NCBI GenBank assembly: GCA_026399375.1
Contig: JAPLRD010000168.1
Coordinates: 434-45,984 of the forward strand
Source: Pseudomonadota bacterium
Lineage (GTDB): Bacteria > Pseudomonadota > Gammaproteobacteria > Burkholderiales > SG8-39
Direction: 5' to 3'
Length of the DNA: 45,551 bases
Each line of letters starts with the position of its first letter. Within the stretch, counting starts at the first letter, position 1. The translations under genes and the position numbers were made by a program. The notes beneath the pieces were generated by a model. It did no database searches, had not been told where the DNA came from, and saw only the letters and a list, made by a program, of their open reading frames with translations. Positions 32,746 through 42,699 of the stretch are shown here, piece by piece.

Positions 32746-32773
32746 GGCCCTCCCCGCAACTGCGGGGAGGGCC
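32746..32773. terminator. GC-rich hairpin between convergent genes
   Basis: A perfect 12-bp stem GGCCCTCCCCGC/GCGGGGAGGGCC with loop AACT, midway between the ends of the regulator and transporter genes. There is no T-run on either strand, so it would pause or protect transcript ends rather than act as a textbook terminator. Confidence 0.55.
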
Positions 32774-32782
32774 GAACTCCTC

Positions 32783-34078
32783 TTAGCCTTCCCCCGCGAT
32801 TCTCTTTCGAATGATGGGTCTCAACACGAATAAAGCCAAGGCGGCGGCAATGATGTCGAAAGCCGCGGAGATGTAGTAGGGCACCTCGAACGATCCCGCA
32901 TAGATCGCGGCCACCGCCGCCGCCCCCCAACCGGCCAGAATGGAGGCCAGCCCCTTGGCCGTATAAAGTATGCCGTAGTTGCCCGAGGCGTTTTTCGTAC
33001 CAAAGACGTCGCCCGTAATCGCCGAGAACAGCGCATATATTTCGCCCCAGGCGAGAAACACGAAAGGCATCAGGATCATGAACGCTATGGGATTGCCCAT
33101 GATTTGCGTCATCATGAATATGAGCACGCCTTCAAGCGCAAAGGCGAAAGCCATCGTGTACTCGCGGCCGAATCTGTCGGAAACCGCACCCCACATGATT
33201 CTGGCGAACGCGTTGGTAACCCCCGCTATGGTAGCGGTGAGTGGAACAATGGCGATACCCATGAACTTCGCGTCGAATACGTTGAGGGATTTTGCGATCT
33301 GCGACATGTTGCCGGTGGTCATCAGCCCACCGGTGCAAACCATCAGAAACATGAAATACATGATGTAGAACTCTTTCTGCGACATCATCTGCGCAGAGGT
33401 AAAGTCCTTCCGCGTCTGTACCACAGCCTTTGGCTGCACCCAGTCCTTGGGCAGCCAACCTTTCGGTGGGTGGTGCAAAATGAGCGCCATGGCTATGGCA
33501 ACGACACCCTGGCCGATGCCCCAGGCGGTCATGGCCCCCGCCCAGCCCATGGAGGTAATCGACGCGTTGATGGGTATCAGGGTGAGCGCCGACCCTCCCC
33601 CGAATCCGGCGGCTGTCAGACCGGCCGCCAAGCCCCGCCTGTCCGGAAACCATTTGACCGCATTGGCAACGGTCGCGATGTAGATAATGCCGGCGCCGGT
33701 GCCGGCGAGTGCGCCGTAACAAACGTAGAGGTGAAACACGGTTGTCGCAAACATTCCTCCTATGGTCCATCCCAGAAGAATGAGTACCGAACCTATAAGC
33801 ATGAGATTGCGAATACCGAATTTGTCGATGAAATATCCGGCCACAGGCACCGGCCAGGTTTCAAACAGGATAAACAGGGTATAGATGAGGGCAATTTCGG
33901 AATACGGCACGTTCGTGAACGTTGCCTTGAGCCCGGGCGTAAACAGGGTAAAGGCATATTGAAAGTTCGATATGACTATCATCGCCGTGACACCTGCAGC
34001 CAGCTGAACCCAGCGGTTGCCGACGATTGGACCCAGGATTTGTTGTGCGTCTATCTGAGCGCTGCTCGCGTTTGCCAT
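32783..34078 (-). CDS. oxlT: MFS transporter of the oxalate:formate antiporter (OFA) family
   Basis: 431 residues with 12 predicted membrane helices. It resembles OxlT of Oxalobacter: NRWVQLAAGVTAMIVISNFQ near the N-terminus, KWFPDRRGLAAGLTAAGFGG in the TM5 region, the Arg in AFARIMWGAVSDRFGRE and the Lys in YTAKGLASILAGWG, which correspond to OxlT Arg272 and Lys355 that bind the dicarboxylate. Both charged residues being present supports oxalate or another small dicarboxylate as substrate. It is in the inner membrane, exchanging or importing the substrate of the adjacent CoA-transferase. It has its own FNR-like box about 207 bp upstream and is convergent with the regulator gene. The oxalate assignment is probable, not certain, since OFA proteins vary in substrate. 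Confidence 0.82.
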   Translation of the reverse strand: MANASSAQIDAQQILGPIVGNRWVQLAAGVTAMIVISNFQYAFTLFTPGLKATFTNVPYSEIALIYTLFILFETWPVPVAGYFIDKFGIRNLMLIGSVLILLGWTIGGMFATTVFHLYVCYGALAGTGAGIIYIATVANAVKWFPDRRGLAAGLTAAGFGGGSALTLIPINASITSMGWAGAMTAWGIGQGVVAIAMALILHHPPKGWLPKDWVQPKAVVQTRKDFTSAQMMSQKEFYIMYFMFLMVCTGGLMTTGNMSQIAKSLNVFDAKFMGIAIVPLTATIAGVTNAFARIMWGAVSDRFGREYTMAFAFALEGVLIFMMTQIMGNPIAFMILMPFVFLAWGEIYALFSAITGDVFGTKNASGNYGILYTAKGLASILAGWGAAAVAAIYAGSFEVPYYISAAFDIIAAALALFVLRPIIRKRIAGEG

Positions 34079-34254
34079 AGCACTTCCTCCTCAAGAAAAA
34101 TCTTATTTGCTCCATCGCGATGAATCCTGCCAATGGAACTTTTTTTGTCCGGCAATTGCGATCAATTTTTTGCGTCTAACCGGTATCTGTCAAACGCGCG
34201 CTGGCGCGTCCATGACGGATTCGGTGTCTTTTTTCTTGATCACTTTGCGGCACT

Positions 34255-34298
34255 AGGATACCGCCGGAGGTGCGGTTGTCCGCATTGATCTCGGTCAA
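34255..34298 (-). promoter_or_regulatory. FNR/CRP-type box upstream of the OFA transporter
   Basis: TTGAC-CGAG-ATCAA on the minus strand (34298-34285), followed by TATCCT at 34260-34255, within two bases of ideal class II spacing. It predicts a leader of about 170 nt before the transporter start, similar in length to that of the CoA-transferase. It lies 23 bp beyond the terC stop. Confidence 0.6.
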
Positions 34299-34320
34299 CA
34301 AATCCAAACTAGCAGAAAAA

Positions 34321-35055
34321 CTATCTGGAAATTTCCTGCGATTCGCCGACCGCAGCCGCATGCCTGCGCGCCAGAAACTTTCCAATTGCCACTACCAGTA
34401 CCGCCCCGCAGAGGCCGACGACCAATTCCAGAGCAACGCCTGCCAGCATCGGCTTCTTGTCCACAAACTGAAAATTGGCAGCCATCCAGTCACCGAGGGC
34501 CGGATCGGTCACCACCATTTCGCCGGCAACGAATCCGATCAGAGCCGCTCCCACTGCAATGACCATGGGGAAACGCTCCATCACCTTGATCAGCAGCGTG
34601 CTGCCGAAAATCACCAGAGGGATGCTGATTCCCAGCCCCAGAACCAGCAGAGTGACGCTGTCGCCGGCGGCGGCGGCGACCGCAATCACGTTGTCCAGGC
34701 TCATCACCAGGTCGGCGATGAGAATGGTTTTTATCGCCGCCATCAAATTGTCGTGGCCATCGACATTCTCTTCGCCTTCCTCCGGCAGCAGCAGCTGCAC
34801 CCCGATCCACAGCAGCAGCACGGCGCCGATCAGCTTCAGGTAGGGCAATTGCAGCAGCGCCACCGCAAATAGGGTGAGAACGATACGCATCGCCACCGCC
34901 GCGCCGCTGCCCCAGGCCACGGCCAGCTTCTGCTGCTTCGGCGGCAGGGAGCGCGCCGCAAGCGCGATCACCACCGCGTTGTCGCCCGACAGCACGATGT
35001 TGATCCAGATGATCTTAAGCAGCGGGATCCAGAACAGTTGCAGCGAGAAATCCAT
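34321..35055 (-). CDS. TerC/YjbE-family membrane protein
   Basis: 244 residues, about seven membrane helices. The family motifs are present: IVLSGDNAVVIALAARSLPP in TM1 and LIADLVMSLDNVIAVAAAAG in TM4, whose Asp residues (SGDN, SLDN) are thought to bind metal. TerC/YjbE-type proteins have been linked to Mn2+ export and to metallation of exported proteins. The start ATG is preceded by a strong GAGGAGGAG about 14 nt upstream. I looked for a yybP-ykoY manganese riboswitch in the 147-bp upstream gap and did not see one. It sits between the OFA transporter and the formate-THF ligase but after a terminator, so it is probably expressed on its own (a TAAAAT lies about 39 nt before the ATG). Confidence 0.88.
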   Translation of the reverse strand: MDFSLQLFWIPLLKIIWINIVLSGDNAVVIALAARSLPPKQQKLAVAWGSGAAVAMRIVLTLFAVALLQLPYLKLIGAVLLLWIGVQLLLPEEGEENVDGHDNLMAAIKTILIADLVMSLDNVIAVAAAAGDSVTLLVLGLGISIPLVIFGSTLLIKVMERFPMVIAVGAALIGFVAGEMVVTDPALGDWMAANFQFVDKKPMLAGVALELVVGLCGAVLVVAIGKFLARRHAAAVGESQEISR

Positions 35056-35149
35056 GATTTGCTAACTCTCCTCCTCAGGAGCGTTGGATTTTACATCAGG
35101 GAAACACAACGCGGGAGGCAAAGCGCGCGGCGCGCATCCGGCGAGACAG

Positions 35150-35177
35150 AAAACGAAGCGCGCAATTGCGCGCTTCG
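35150..35177 (-). terminator. Intrinsic terminator of the formate-THF ligase gene
   Basis: On the minus strand a perfect 10-bp stem CGAAGCGCGC/GCGCGCTTCG with loop AATT is followed by TTTT-CT. It starts 26 bp after the fhs stop codon. Confidence 0.85.
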
Positions 35178-35202
35178 TCCCCTACTCTCGTCCGCAAATA
35201 CG

Positions 35203-36873
35203 TCAGAACAGGCCGACCACCTTGCCGTTGACCAGGTCGATCTTGTTCGCCGACGGCACCTTGGGCAGGCCCGGCATGGTCATGATGTCGCCGCAGACCA
35301 TGACGATGAATTCGGCTCCGGCCGCCAGGCGAACCTCGCGCACGTTGATCACGTGGTTCTCCGGCGCGCCGCGCAACTGTGCGTCGGTGGAAAACGAGTA
35401 CTGCGTCTTCGCCACGCACACCGGGTAATGGCCGTAACCGTCGTCCTGCAGCTTTTTGATCTGATTGCGCACCTTGGCATCGGCGGTGACGTCGCTGGCG
35501 CGGTAGACCTTTTTCGCGATCTTGTTGACCTTGTCCCACAGGCTGTCCTGCTCTTCGTACACAAAATTGAGGCTGGACTTCTTCTCGCACATCTCGACCA
35601 CCATCTTCGCCAGATCCGCGGCACCCTTTCCGCCATCGGCCCAGTGCGTCGCCAGCACGACCTTGACCCCGAGTTTGGCCATGCGCGCCTTGATCATTTC
35701 CACCTCTGCAGCGGTATCGCTCGTGAAGTGATTGATCGAGACGACGCACGGTATGCCATACACCCTCTGAACGTTGTCGACATGGCGCTCCAGATTGACC
35801 AGGCCCTTGTCCAGCGCGGCGAGGTTCTCCTGCGTGATTGTTTTCAGGTCCGCGCCGCCGTGATACTTCACCGCGCGCACGGTGGCGACGATTACCGTGG
35901 CCGCCGGACGCAGGCCGCTCTTGCGGCATTTGATGTCGACGAATTTTTCCGCGCCCAAGTCGGCGCCGAAACCAGCCTCGGTCACGACGTAGTCGGCAAT
36001 CTTCAAGGCGGATTTCGTCGCAATCACCGAGTTGCAGCCATGGGCGATGTTCGCGAACGGCCCGCCGTGGATGAACGCGGGGCTGTTTTCCAGCGTCTGC
36101 ACCAGGTTCGGCGCCAGCGCGTCGCGCAGCAGCACGGTCATCGCACCGTGGGCGTTCAGGTCGCGCGCGTAGATCGGCTTCTGGTCGCGGTTGTACGCCA
36201 CCACGATGTTGCCCAAGCGGTTCTTCAAATCTTCCAGTGAATTCGACAGGCAGAAGATCGCCATGACCTCGGAGGCCACGACGATGTCGAAACCGTCCTG
36301 GCGCGGATAGCCGTTGCCCGGGCCGCCGAGCGACACCACGATGTCGCGCAGGGCGCGGTCGTTCATGTCCACCACGCGCTTCCACGCGATGCGTCGCACG
36401 TCTATGCCGAGCTCGTTGCCATGATGAATGTGATTGTCCAGCAGCGCCGAAAGCAGGTTGTGCGCAAGCGCGATGGCGGAAAAATCACCGGTGAAATGCA
36501 GGTTGATGTCTTCCATCGGCACCACCTGGGCGTAGCCCCCGCCCGCGGCGCCGCCCTTCATGCCGAAGACGGGCCCCAGCGACGGTTCGCGCAGGCAAAT
36601 CATCGCCTTCTTGCCGATGTGATTGAGCGCGTCACCCAGGCCGACCGTGGTCGTGGTCTTGCCTTCCCCAGCGGGCGTCGGGCTGATCGCCGTCACCAGG
36701 ATCAATTTGCCGTCGGGTTTGTCTTTCAGGCTGTCGACGTAGGCAAGCGATACCTTGGCCTTGTAATGGCCGTAGGGCTCGAGATGCTCTTCCCCGATGC
36801 CCAGCTTCTCCTTGGCCAGTTTGGAAATGCGCTGCATTTTCGCCTTCTGGGCGATATCGATGTCAGATGGCAT
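35203..36873 (-). CDS. fhs: Formate-tetrahydrofolate ligase
   Basis: 556 residues from ATG 36873 (MPSDIDIAQ), with GGAG 8 nt upstream; a longer in-frame start at 36912 has no good ribosome site. The enzyme joins formate to THF using ATP, giving 10-formyl-THF. Signatures: the P-loop-like [19 protein letters not shown] (about 61-79), [55 protein letters not shown] and [15 protein letters not shown] near the C-terminus. The length equals that of bacterial FtfL proteins. In methylotrophs and oxalate users this is the entry of formate into C1 biosynthesis, competing with the formate dehydrogenase encoded next to it. An FNR-like box with a good -10 is in its promoter, and it has its own terminator, so it is a single-gene unit. 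Confidence 0.97.
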   Translation of the reverse strand: MPSDIDIAQKAKMQRISKLAKEKLGIGEEHLEPYGHYKAKVSLAYVDSLKDKPDGKLILVTAISPTPAGEGKTTTTVGLGDALNHIGKKAMICLREPSLGPVFGMKGGAAGGGYAQVVPMEDINLHFTGDFSAIALAHNLLSALLDNHIHHGNELGIDVRRIAWKRVVDMNDRALRDIVVSLGGPGNGYPRQDGFDIVVASEVMAIFCLSNSLEDLKNRLGNIVVAYNRDQKPIYARDLNAHGAMTVLLRDALAPNLVQTLENSPAFIHGGPFANIAHGCNSVIATKSALKIADYVVTEAGFGADLGAEKFVDIKCRKSGLRPAATVIVATVRAVKYHGGADLKTITQENLAALDKGLVNLERHVDNVQRVYGIPCVVSINHFTSDTAAEVEMIKARMAKLGVKVVLATHWADGGKGAADLAKMVVEMCEKKSSLNFVYEEQDSLWDKVNKIAKKVYRASDVTADAKVRNQIKKLQDDGYGHYPVCVAKTQYSFSTDAQLRGAPENHVINVREVRLAAGAEFIVMVCGDIMTMPGLPKVPSANKIDLVNGKVVGLF

Positions 36874-36910
36874 GTTGTTCTCCGGTGAAGTGTTGGCAGT
36901 AATGGGCTGC

Positions 36911-36952
36911 AATATAGGCAGACGTGGGAATCGTGGCCTTGATGAAAGTCAA
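36911..36952 (-). promoter_or_regulatory. FNR/CRP-type box and -10 element of fhs
   Basis: On the minus strand TTGAC-TTTC-ATCAA (36952-36939) is followed after exactly 22 nt by TATATT (36916-36911), the spacing of a class II FNR-dependent promoter. Transcription would start near 36904, giving a leader of about 30 nt. It is the best example of the four boxes in this window. Confidence 0.8.
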
Positions 36953-37024
36953 GAATCGCGGAACCGACGCGCGGCCGCTTGTCGCGCCGCCGGCCGGCCG
37001 CGGAGGGCAGGCCGGCGCGTCGCG

Positions 37025-39832
37025 CTAGCTCGACTCTGCGAGTATGGCCCCGCCGCCGAAGCTGGAGTGCACCGGCACCGGGCCGCCTTTGCTCACTTTC
37101 ACCGCGCAGTATTTGAATTCGGGAATCTTGCCGAACGGATCGAGCACCGGGTTGGTGAGCTTGTTCACCGCCGCTTCGTAATAGCAGAACGGGATGAACA
37201 CCGCGCCCCGGGGCGTGCCGGCATCGGCGCGCGCATAAAGTGAAATCGATCCGCGGCGCGACGCCACTGTCACCACCTCGCCCGATTCCACGCCGAAGCC
37301 GTCCAGGTCGAACGGATGGAACGAAGCCATCGGCTCGGGTTCGATCGCATCGAGCACGCCGGCGCGGCGCGTCATCGATCCTGTATGCCAGTGCTCCAGT
37401 TGGCGCCCGGTGATCAGCACCATGGGGTAGTTCGCGTCCGGCTGCTCGTCGGCGGAAATCAGGTCTGCGGGGACGAACCGGGCGCGGCCGGTGGCGGTCG
37501 GAAAATGTTCGGTGAACACCACCGACTGTCCCGGATCGCCCTCTTCGACGCAGGGGTAGGTCACGGCGGAATCGCGCTGCAGGCGTTCCCAGGTAATGCC
37601 GGCGATGTTATCCATGCCGGCGCGCATCTCGACGAACACTTCGGACACGTGGCGGTAGTTCCAGTCCAGGCCCATGCGTTTGGCGATTTCCTGGATGATC
37701 CACAGATCTTCCTTCGCCCCGCCCGGCGGCTCCACCGCCTTGCGCCCGAGCTGCACCATGCGATCGGTATTGCTGACCGTGCCGTCCTTCTCCGGCCACG
37801 CCGTCGCCGGCAGCACCACATCCGCAAGATAAGCGGTCTCGGTCAGGAAAATATCCTGCACTACCAGGTGATCGAGCGCGGCCAGCGCCTCGCGCGCGTG
37901 ATCGGCGTCGGGGTCGGACATGGCGGGATTCTCTCCCATCACGTACATGCCGCGGATTTCCTTCTTCACTGCCGCGTGCATGATTTCCACCACGGTAAGG
38001 CCCGGCTTCGGATCGAGGTCGGGCGCGCCCCAGAGTTTGGCGAAGCGCGCCCTGGCTTCCGGATTGTCGACACGCTGGTAATTCGGATACATCATCGGAA
38101 TCAGACCGGAGTCGGACGCGCCCTGCACGTTGTTCTGTCCGCGCAGGGGATGCAGTCCGGTGCCCGGACGGCCGATCTGGCCGGTCATCAGGGCGAGCGC
38201 GATCAGGCAGCGCGCGTTGTCGGTACCGTGCACGTGCTGCGAAATGCCCATGCCCCACAGGATCATCGAACCCTTGGACGTGGCGTACAGGCGCGCGACT
38301 TCGCGCAGGGTCCGGGCCGGAATGCCGCAGACAGGCGCCATTTTCTCCGGACTGTATTTCTTCACGTTCGCGGCCAGCACTTCGTAACCGGAAGTCCGGT
38401 CGCGGACGAAATCTTCGTTCACCAGCCCCTCGGCGACGATGACGTACATGATCGCGTTCAGCATGGCCACATCGGTATCGGCATTGAACTGCAGCACGTG
38501 CGTCGCGTGCCGCGCGAGCTCGGTGCGGCGCGGATCGGCGATGATGAGCTTTGTGCCGTTCTTGACCGCATTCTTGATCCAGGTCGCCGCCACCGGGTGG
38601 TTGACCGTCGGGTTGGAGCCGATGACCCACACCACCTCGGCGTATTGCACGTCGCTCACCTGGTTGGAGACGGCACCCGAGCCCACGCCCTCGAGCAGCG
38701 CCGCCACCGACGATGCGTGGCACAGGCGAGTGCAATGGTCGACGTTGTTGGAGCCGAAGCCGGTGCGCACCAGCTTCTGGAACAGGTAGGCCTCCTCGTT
38801 CGAGCCCTTGGCCGAACCGAAGCCGGCAAGCGCGTGCTTGCCGTGGGTATCGCGGATTTTCGCCAATCCCCCGGCAGCGAACGCCAACGCCTCTTCCCAG
38901 CTCGCCTCGCGAAACGCGTCGCGCCAGTTGTCCGGATCGAGCGTGAAGTCGCCGCGCTTCTTCACGCCCGGTTTTCGAATCAGCGGCACGGTCAGGCGCT
39001 GGCGATGGTGTGCATAGTCAAAGCCGTAGCGCCCTTTCACGCACAGCCGTCCGTGATTGGCAGGACCGTCACGGCCCTCCACGTGCACGATCTTGTTGTC
39101 GGTCACGTGGTAGGTGAGCTGGCAGCCGACGCCGCAATACGGACAGACCGAATCGACCGTTTTGTCCGCCACCGTCAGAGCGGCGTTGCGCGCCGGCATC
39201 AGGGCGCCGGTCGGGCAGGCCTGCACGCATTCGCCGCAGGCGACGCAGGTGCTCGCGCCCATGGGGTCGTCGAAATCGAACGCGATCTTCGAATGTTCGC
39301 CGCGGAAGGCGTAACCGATTACGTCGTTCACCTGCTCTTCGCGACAGGCCCTGAGGCATCGCGTGCACTGGATGCATGCATCCAGGTTCACCGCTATCGC
39401 GGGGTGTGAAACGTCGCGCGCCGGCTGCCCGCGCGGCGCGAAGCGCGGCTTGCCCACCTGAAGCTTTTTCGCCCACAGATCGAGTTCCGAATTAGGCGAA
39501 TAAGACTGCTCGGGCATGTCGGATTGCAGCAGTTCCAACACCATCTTCTGGCTGGCGAGCGCGCGCGCGCTGTCGGTGGTGACTTCCATGCCGTTCTTGG
39601 GCGTGCGGCAGCAGGAGGGCGCGAGCGAGCGCTCGCCCTTGATCTCGACCACGCATGCGCGGCAGTTGCCGTCGGGCCGCAGCCCTTCCTTGTAGCACAG
39701 GTGCGGAATCTCGATGCCGTGATGCTTGGCCGCTTCGATAATCGTCTCGTCGGCGCGGCCGACCACCGTCTTGCCGTTCAGCTTGAACTCCACCGGCAGC
39801 GCGGCAATTTCCTGTTTGGTGATTGCAGTCAT
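37025..39832 (-). CDS. fdhA: NAD-dependent formate dehydrogenase, catalytic molybdopterin subunit
   Basis: 935 residues. N-terminal [2Fe-2S] ferredoxin-like domain with Cys46, 57, 60 and 74/75; two [4Fe-4S] sites in DACIQCTRCLRAC (153-163) and STCVACGECVQACP (195-207); a further [4Fe-4S] motif CPYCGVGC with Cys264; then the molybdopterin enzyme body. The metal-ligand is Cys371, followed by His372 (TRLCHASSVAAL), so it is a Cys, not a selenocysteine, enzyme. Later motifs: NPTVNHPVAATW, ENPAMSDPDADH, ETAYLADVVLPATAWPEKDG and LITGRQLEHWHTGSMT. Oxidises formate to CO2 and passes electrons via its clusters to the fused diaphorase subunit. Cytoplasmic, no Tat signal. The two-subunit form resembles Methylobacterium Fdh1, a tungsten enzyme, so W or Mo is possible. 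22 bp after fdhB. Confidence 0.95.
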   Translation of the reverse strand: MTAITKQEIAALPVEFKLNGKTVVGRADETIIEAAKHHGIEIPHLCYKEGLRPDGNCRACVVEIKGERSLAPSCCRTPKNGMEVTTDSARALASQKMVLELLQSDMPEQSYSPNSELDLWAKKLQVGKPRFAPRGQPARDVSHPAIAVNLDACIQCTRCLRACREEQVNDVIGYAFRGEHSKIAFDFDDPMGASTCVACGECVQACPTGALMPARNAALTVADKTVDSVCPYCGVGCQLTYHVTDNKIVHVEGRDGPANHGRLCVKGRYGFDYAHHRQRLTVPLIRKPGVKKRGDFTLDPDNWRDAFREASWEEALAFAAGGLAKIRDTHGKHALAGFGSAKGSNEEAYLFQKLVRTGFGSNNVDHCTRLCHASSVAALLEGVGSGAVSNQVSDVQYAEVVWVIGSNPTVNHPVAATWIKNAVKNGTKLIIADPRRTELARHATHVLQFNADTDVAMLNAIMYVIVAEGLVNEDFVRDRTSGYEVLAANVKKYSPEKMAPVCGIPARTLREVARLYATSKGSMILWGMGISQHVHGTDNARCLIALALMTGQIGRPGTGLHPLRGQNNVQGASDSGLIPMMYPNYQRVDNPEARARFAKLWGAPDLDPKPGLTVVEIMHAAVKKEIRGMYVMGENPAMSDPDADHAREALAALDHLVVQDIFLTETAYLADVVLPATAWPEKDGTVSNTDRMVQLGRKAVEPPGGAKEDLWIIQEIAKRMGLDWNYRHVSEVFVEMRAGMDNIAGITWERLQRDSAVTYPCVEEGDPGQSVVFTEHFPTATGRARFVPADLISADEQPDANYPMVLITGRQLEHWHTGSMTRRAGVLDAIEPEPMASFHPFDLDGFGVESGEVVTVASRRGSISLYARADAGTPRGAVFIPFCYYEAAVNKLTNPVLDPFGKIPEFKYCAVKVSKGGPVPVHSSFGGGAILAESS

Positions 39833-39854
39833 GGTTTCTTCCCCCGCCTGTGGT

Positions 39855-41537
39855 TCACGCGAGCTCGTGCGGAAAATACTTCATCACGCACAACACGGGA
39901 TTTGGCGCGGCCTGGCCCAGGCCGCAGATCGACGCATCCACCATGACCTGTGAGAGTTCCGTCAGCAGCGATTGGTTCCACTTCGGCTCGTCGAGCAGCT
40001 TCAGCGCTTTCGCCGTGCCCACGCGGCAGGGCGTGCACTGGCCGCAGGACTCCTCACTGAAAAATCGCATCAGATTGCGCGCGGCGTCGGTCGCGCGGTC
40101 GCGGTCGGACAGGATCATCACCGCGGCCGAACCGATGAAGCAGCCGTAGGGCTGCAGGGTGTCGAAATCGAGCGGTATGTCGCCCAAGGACGCGGGCAAA
40201 ATCCCGCCCGACGCGCCCCCGGGCAGGTAGGCATAGAACACGTGTCCGTCGAGCATGCCGCCGCAATATTCTTCTATCAGTTCCTTCACCGTGATTCCCG
40301 CAGGCGCCAGATGTACGCCCGGTTTCTTCACGCGCCCTGAGACGGAGAAGGAGCGCAGCCCTTTCCTCTCGTGACGCCCGTGCCCTGCAAACCAGGCCGC
40401 GCCCTTTTCCAGTATTTCGCGCACCCAGTAGAGCGTTTCCATGTTGTGTTCCAGCGTCGGCCGGCCGAACAGGCCGACCTGGGCCACGTAAGGCGGACGC
40501 AGGCGCGGCATGCCGCGCTTGCCTTCGATCGATTCGATCATCGCCGACTCCTCGCCGCAGATGTAGGCGCCCGCGCCGCGGCGCAGGTTTATAGGCGGCA
40601 GCGCGCAGGGCGGATTCGCCTTCAGCGCCTTGATTTCCTTTTCCAGGATCGCGCGGCAGCCGGCGTATTCGTCGCGCAAATAGATATAGACCTCGGCGAT
40701 GCCGGCCGTCCAGGCGGCGATCAGCATGCCTTCCAGAAAGCGGTGCGGGTCGCGCTCGAGATAGTAGCGATCCTTGAACGTGCCGGGTTCGCCCTCGTCG
40801 ATATTCACCGCCATCAGCCGCGGCTCGGCTTCGGCGCGCACGATTTTCCATTTGCGCCCGGCCGGGAAGCCCGCGCCGCCCAGGCCGCGCAAACCTGAAT
40901 CCTCCATTGCCTGCGTCAATGCCTGATAGTCCCGCTTGCCCGCGAGGCACTCCTGCAGCATGCGATAGCCGCCGTTCCTGCGGTATTCGGCGTAAGCGAC
41001 GTACTTGCCCGGTTTCTGCTTCAGCGCCTTGGCTGCGACGAGTTTCTTGACGCCATCTACTGTCGCGTGCGGCAGGGCGTTCTGCCCTATCACCGCCACC
41101 GGCGCAGTCTCGCATCGCCCTACGCAGGGTGCGGGAATCACGCGCACTTCGCGGCCGAGAATTCCGGGCAGCTTCTTCAGCAGATCCTTCGCCCCGGCCA
41201 TTTCGCAGCTGAGCGAATCGCACACCCGTACCGTGACCGCCGCCGGCGATGCGTCGCCTTCTTTGACCACGTCGAAATGATGATAAAACGTCGCGACCTC
41301 GTACACCTCGGCCATGGACATCTTCATTTCCGCCGCCAGCGCCACGAGGTGCGCCGCGGACAGCTGCGCGTAGCGGTCCTGGATCCTGTGCAGGTGTTCG
41401 ATCAGGAGATCGCGCCGGCGCGGTTCGGCGCCGAGCAGCGCCTGCACTTCCGCGAGCGCTTTCGGATCGGGGGTGCGGCCCTTGATGGTGGAGCGCGGCT
41501 TGCGCTCCACCTTGATCGGGATGACGACTTGATTCAC
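39855..41537 (-). CDS. fdhB: NAD-dependent formate dehydrogenase, fused NuoE-NuoF-type subunit
   Basis: 560 residues. The first 150 are a NuoE-like [2Fe-2S] thioredoxin-fold domain (VRVCDSLSCEMAG, APCVGRCETAP). From about 195 follows a NuoF-like domain: GLRGLGGAGFPAGRKWKIVR for FMN/NAD, DEGEPGTFKDRYYLERDPHR, AYICGEESAMIESIEGKRG, and the C-terminal [4Fe-4S] motif SCGQCTPCRVGT with the last Cys in ASICGLG. This subunit takes electrons from the catalytic subunit and reduces NAD+. In Cupriavidus-type enzymes these two parts are separate genes (fdsG, fdsB); here they are fused as in Methylobacterium fdh1B. No fdsC/fdhD or fdsD gene follows. First gene of the fdhBA operon; no FNR-like box was found in the 251 bp upstream. 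Confidence 0.95.
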   Translation of the reverse strand: MNQVVIPIKVERKPRSTIKGRTPDPKALAEVQALLGAEPRRRDLLIEHLHRIQDRYAQLSAAHLVALAAEMKMSMAEVYEVATFYHHFDVVKEGDASPAAVTVRVCDSLSCEMAGAKDLLKKLPGILGREVRVIPAPCVGRCETAPVAVIGQNALPHATVDGVKKLVAAKALKQKPGKYVAYAEYRRNGGYRMLQECLAGKRDYQALTQAMEDSGLRGLGGAGFPAGRKWKIVRAEAEPRLMAVNIDEGEPGTFKDRYYLERDPHRFLEGMLIAAWTAGIAEVYIYLRDEYAGCRAILEKEIKALKANPPCALPPINLRRGAGAYICGEESAMIESIEGKRGMPRLRPPYVAQVGLFGRPTLEHNMETLYWVREILEKGAAWFAGHGRHERKGLRSFSVSGRVKKPGVHLAPAGITVKELIEEYCGGMLDGHVFYAYLPGGASGGILPASLGDIPLDFDTLQPYGCFIGSAAVMILSDRDRATDAARNLMRFFSEESCGQCTPCRVGTAKALKLLDEPKWNQSLLTELSQVMVDASICGLGQAAPNPVLCVMKYFPHELA

Positions 41538-41788
41538 AAATGTCCTCTATGGCCGGTTTGAACAAGGTGGCTAGGCCCCCTTGTATATCCCCCAAACTGG
41601 AGAAAGCTCTGATTTCGTCGGGGACTCAATCAGAGCTTCCCCGTACACAATCATTTTGCCTTCAAGACACTTGCGATCTGCCTGGCTGCAAATCACATCG
41701 GGCGCGGGCTCCTGGATGACACAGGCCCTCCCGCCCCCGTTCTTGCGACTGCCCGGACGCTGCTGCGCGCCCGTGCTCTGCTACAAGC

Positions 41789-42673
41789 TCATTTCAGAAT
41801 CGATTTGAGTGTCTTGCCCATCTCGGCCGGGTTGCGCGTCACCTTGATGCCGCAGGCCTCCATCACGGCCAGCTTCTCCTGTGCCGTGCCTTTGCCGCCG
41901 GAGATGATCGCGCCGGCGTGGCCCATGCGCTTGCCCGCGGGCGCGGTGACGCCGGCGATGAACCCCACCACCGGTTTCTTCATGTTGTCCTTCACCCACA
42001 GCGCGGCCGTCTCCTCGTCCGAACCGCCGATCTCGCCCACCATGATCACCGCCTCGGTGTCCGGATCGTCGTTGAACATGCGCAGCACGTCGATATGTTT
42101 CATGCCGTTCACAGGATCGCCGCCGGTGCCGACGCAGCTGGACTGGCCCAGGCCCAGTTCCATCAACTGCCCCACCGCTTCGTAGGTCAGCGTGCCCGAG
42201 CGCGAGACGACGCCGATGCGCCCTTTCTTGTGGATGTGGCCGGGCATGATGCCGATCTTGATCTCGTCCGGCGTGATCACGCCGGGACAGTTCGGTCCGA
42301 CCAGTACCGTCTTCTTGTTGTGCTTGCGCATGCGGTCCTTGACCTCGATCATGTCGCGCACCGGAATGCCCTCGGTGATGCAGATCACCAGGTCCAGGTC
42401 GGCATCCACCGCTTCCCAGATCGCCGCGGCGGCAAAGGGCGGCGGCACGTAGATCACCGACGTGTTGACGTTCGCCTTCTCTTTCGCTTCCTTGACGCTG
42501 GCGTAGATCGGTATGCCTTCGAAATCCTCGCCCGCCTTCTTCGGGTTGACGCCGGCGACGAAGCAATTCCTGCCGTTGGCATAGTCGCGCGACATGCGCG
42601 TGTGGAATTGGCCGGTCTTGCCGGTGATGCCCTGGGTGACGACGCGGGTGTTCTTGTTGATCAGGATGGACAT
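41789..42673 (-). CDS. sucD: Succinyl-CoA synthetase alpha subunit
   Basis: 294 residues, standard length. The sequence is closely Suc[19 protein letters not shown], CoA-binding [54 protein letters not shown] and the phospho-His loop [20 protein letters not shown]. Malate thiokinase was considered, but the pairing and pattern fit ordinary SucD. It interconverts succinyl-CoA and succinate with ATP/ADP in the TCA cycle and can also regenerate succinyl-CoA for CoA-transferases. The 95-bp gap to sucC holds the small hairpin repeat. Placed in the middle of a C1 gene region, with the FNR-like box in front of sucC. Confidence 0.96.
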   Translation of the reverse strand: MSILINKNTRVVTQGITGKTGQFHTRMSRDYANGRNCFVAGVNPKKAGEDFEGIPIYASVKEAKEKANVNTSVIYVPPPFAAAAIWEAVDADLDLVICITEGIPVRDMIEVKDRMRKHNKKTVLVGPNCPGVITPDEIKIGIMPGHIHKKGRIGVVSRSGTLTYEAVGQLMELGLGQSSCVGTGGDPVNGMKHIDVLRMFNDDPDTEAVIMVGEIGGSDEETAALWVKDNMKKPVVGFIAGVTAPAGKRMGHAGAIISGGKGTAQEKLAVMEACGIKVTRNPAEMGKTLKSILK

Positions 42674-42699
42674 GGGTGGGTTTCCTTTCGTTCGTGAAT

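Noticed and set aside
35056..35202. Manganese riboswitch in front of terC
   Set aside because: The gap holds the fhs terminator and a strong ribosome site; no yybP-ykoY-like structure could be recognised.
37316..39409. A 697-codon open frame on the plus strand
   Set aside because: Antisense to fdhA, low-complexity shadow composition, no motif.
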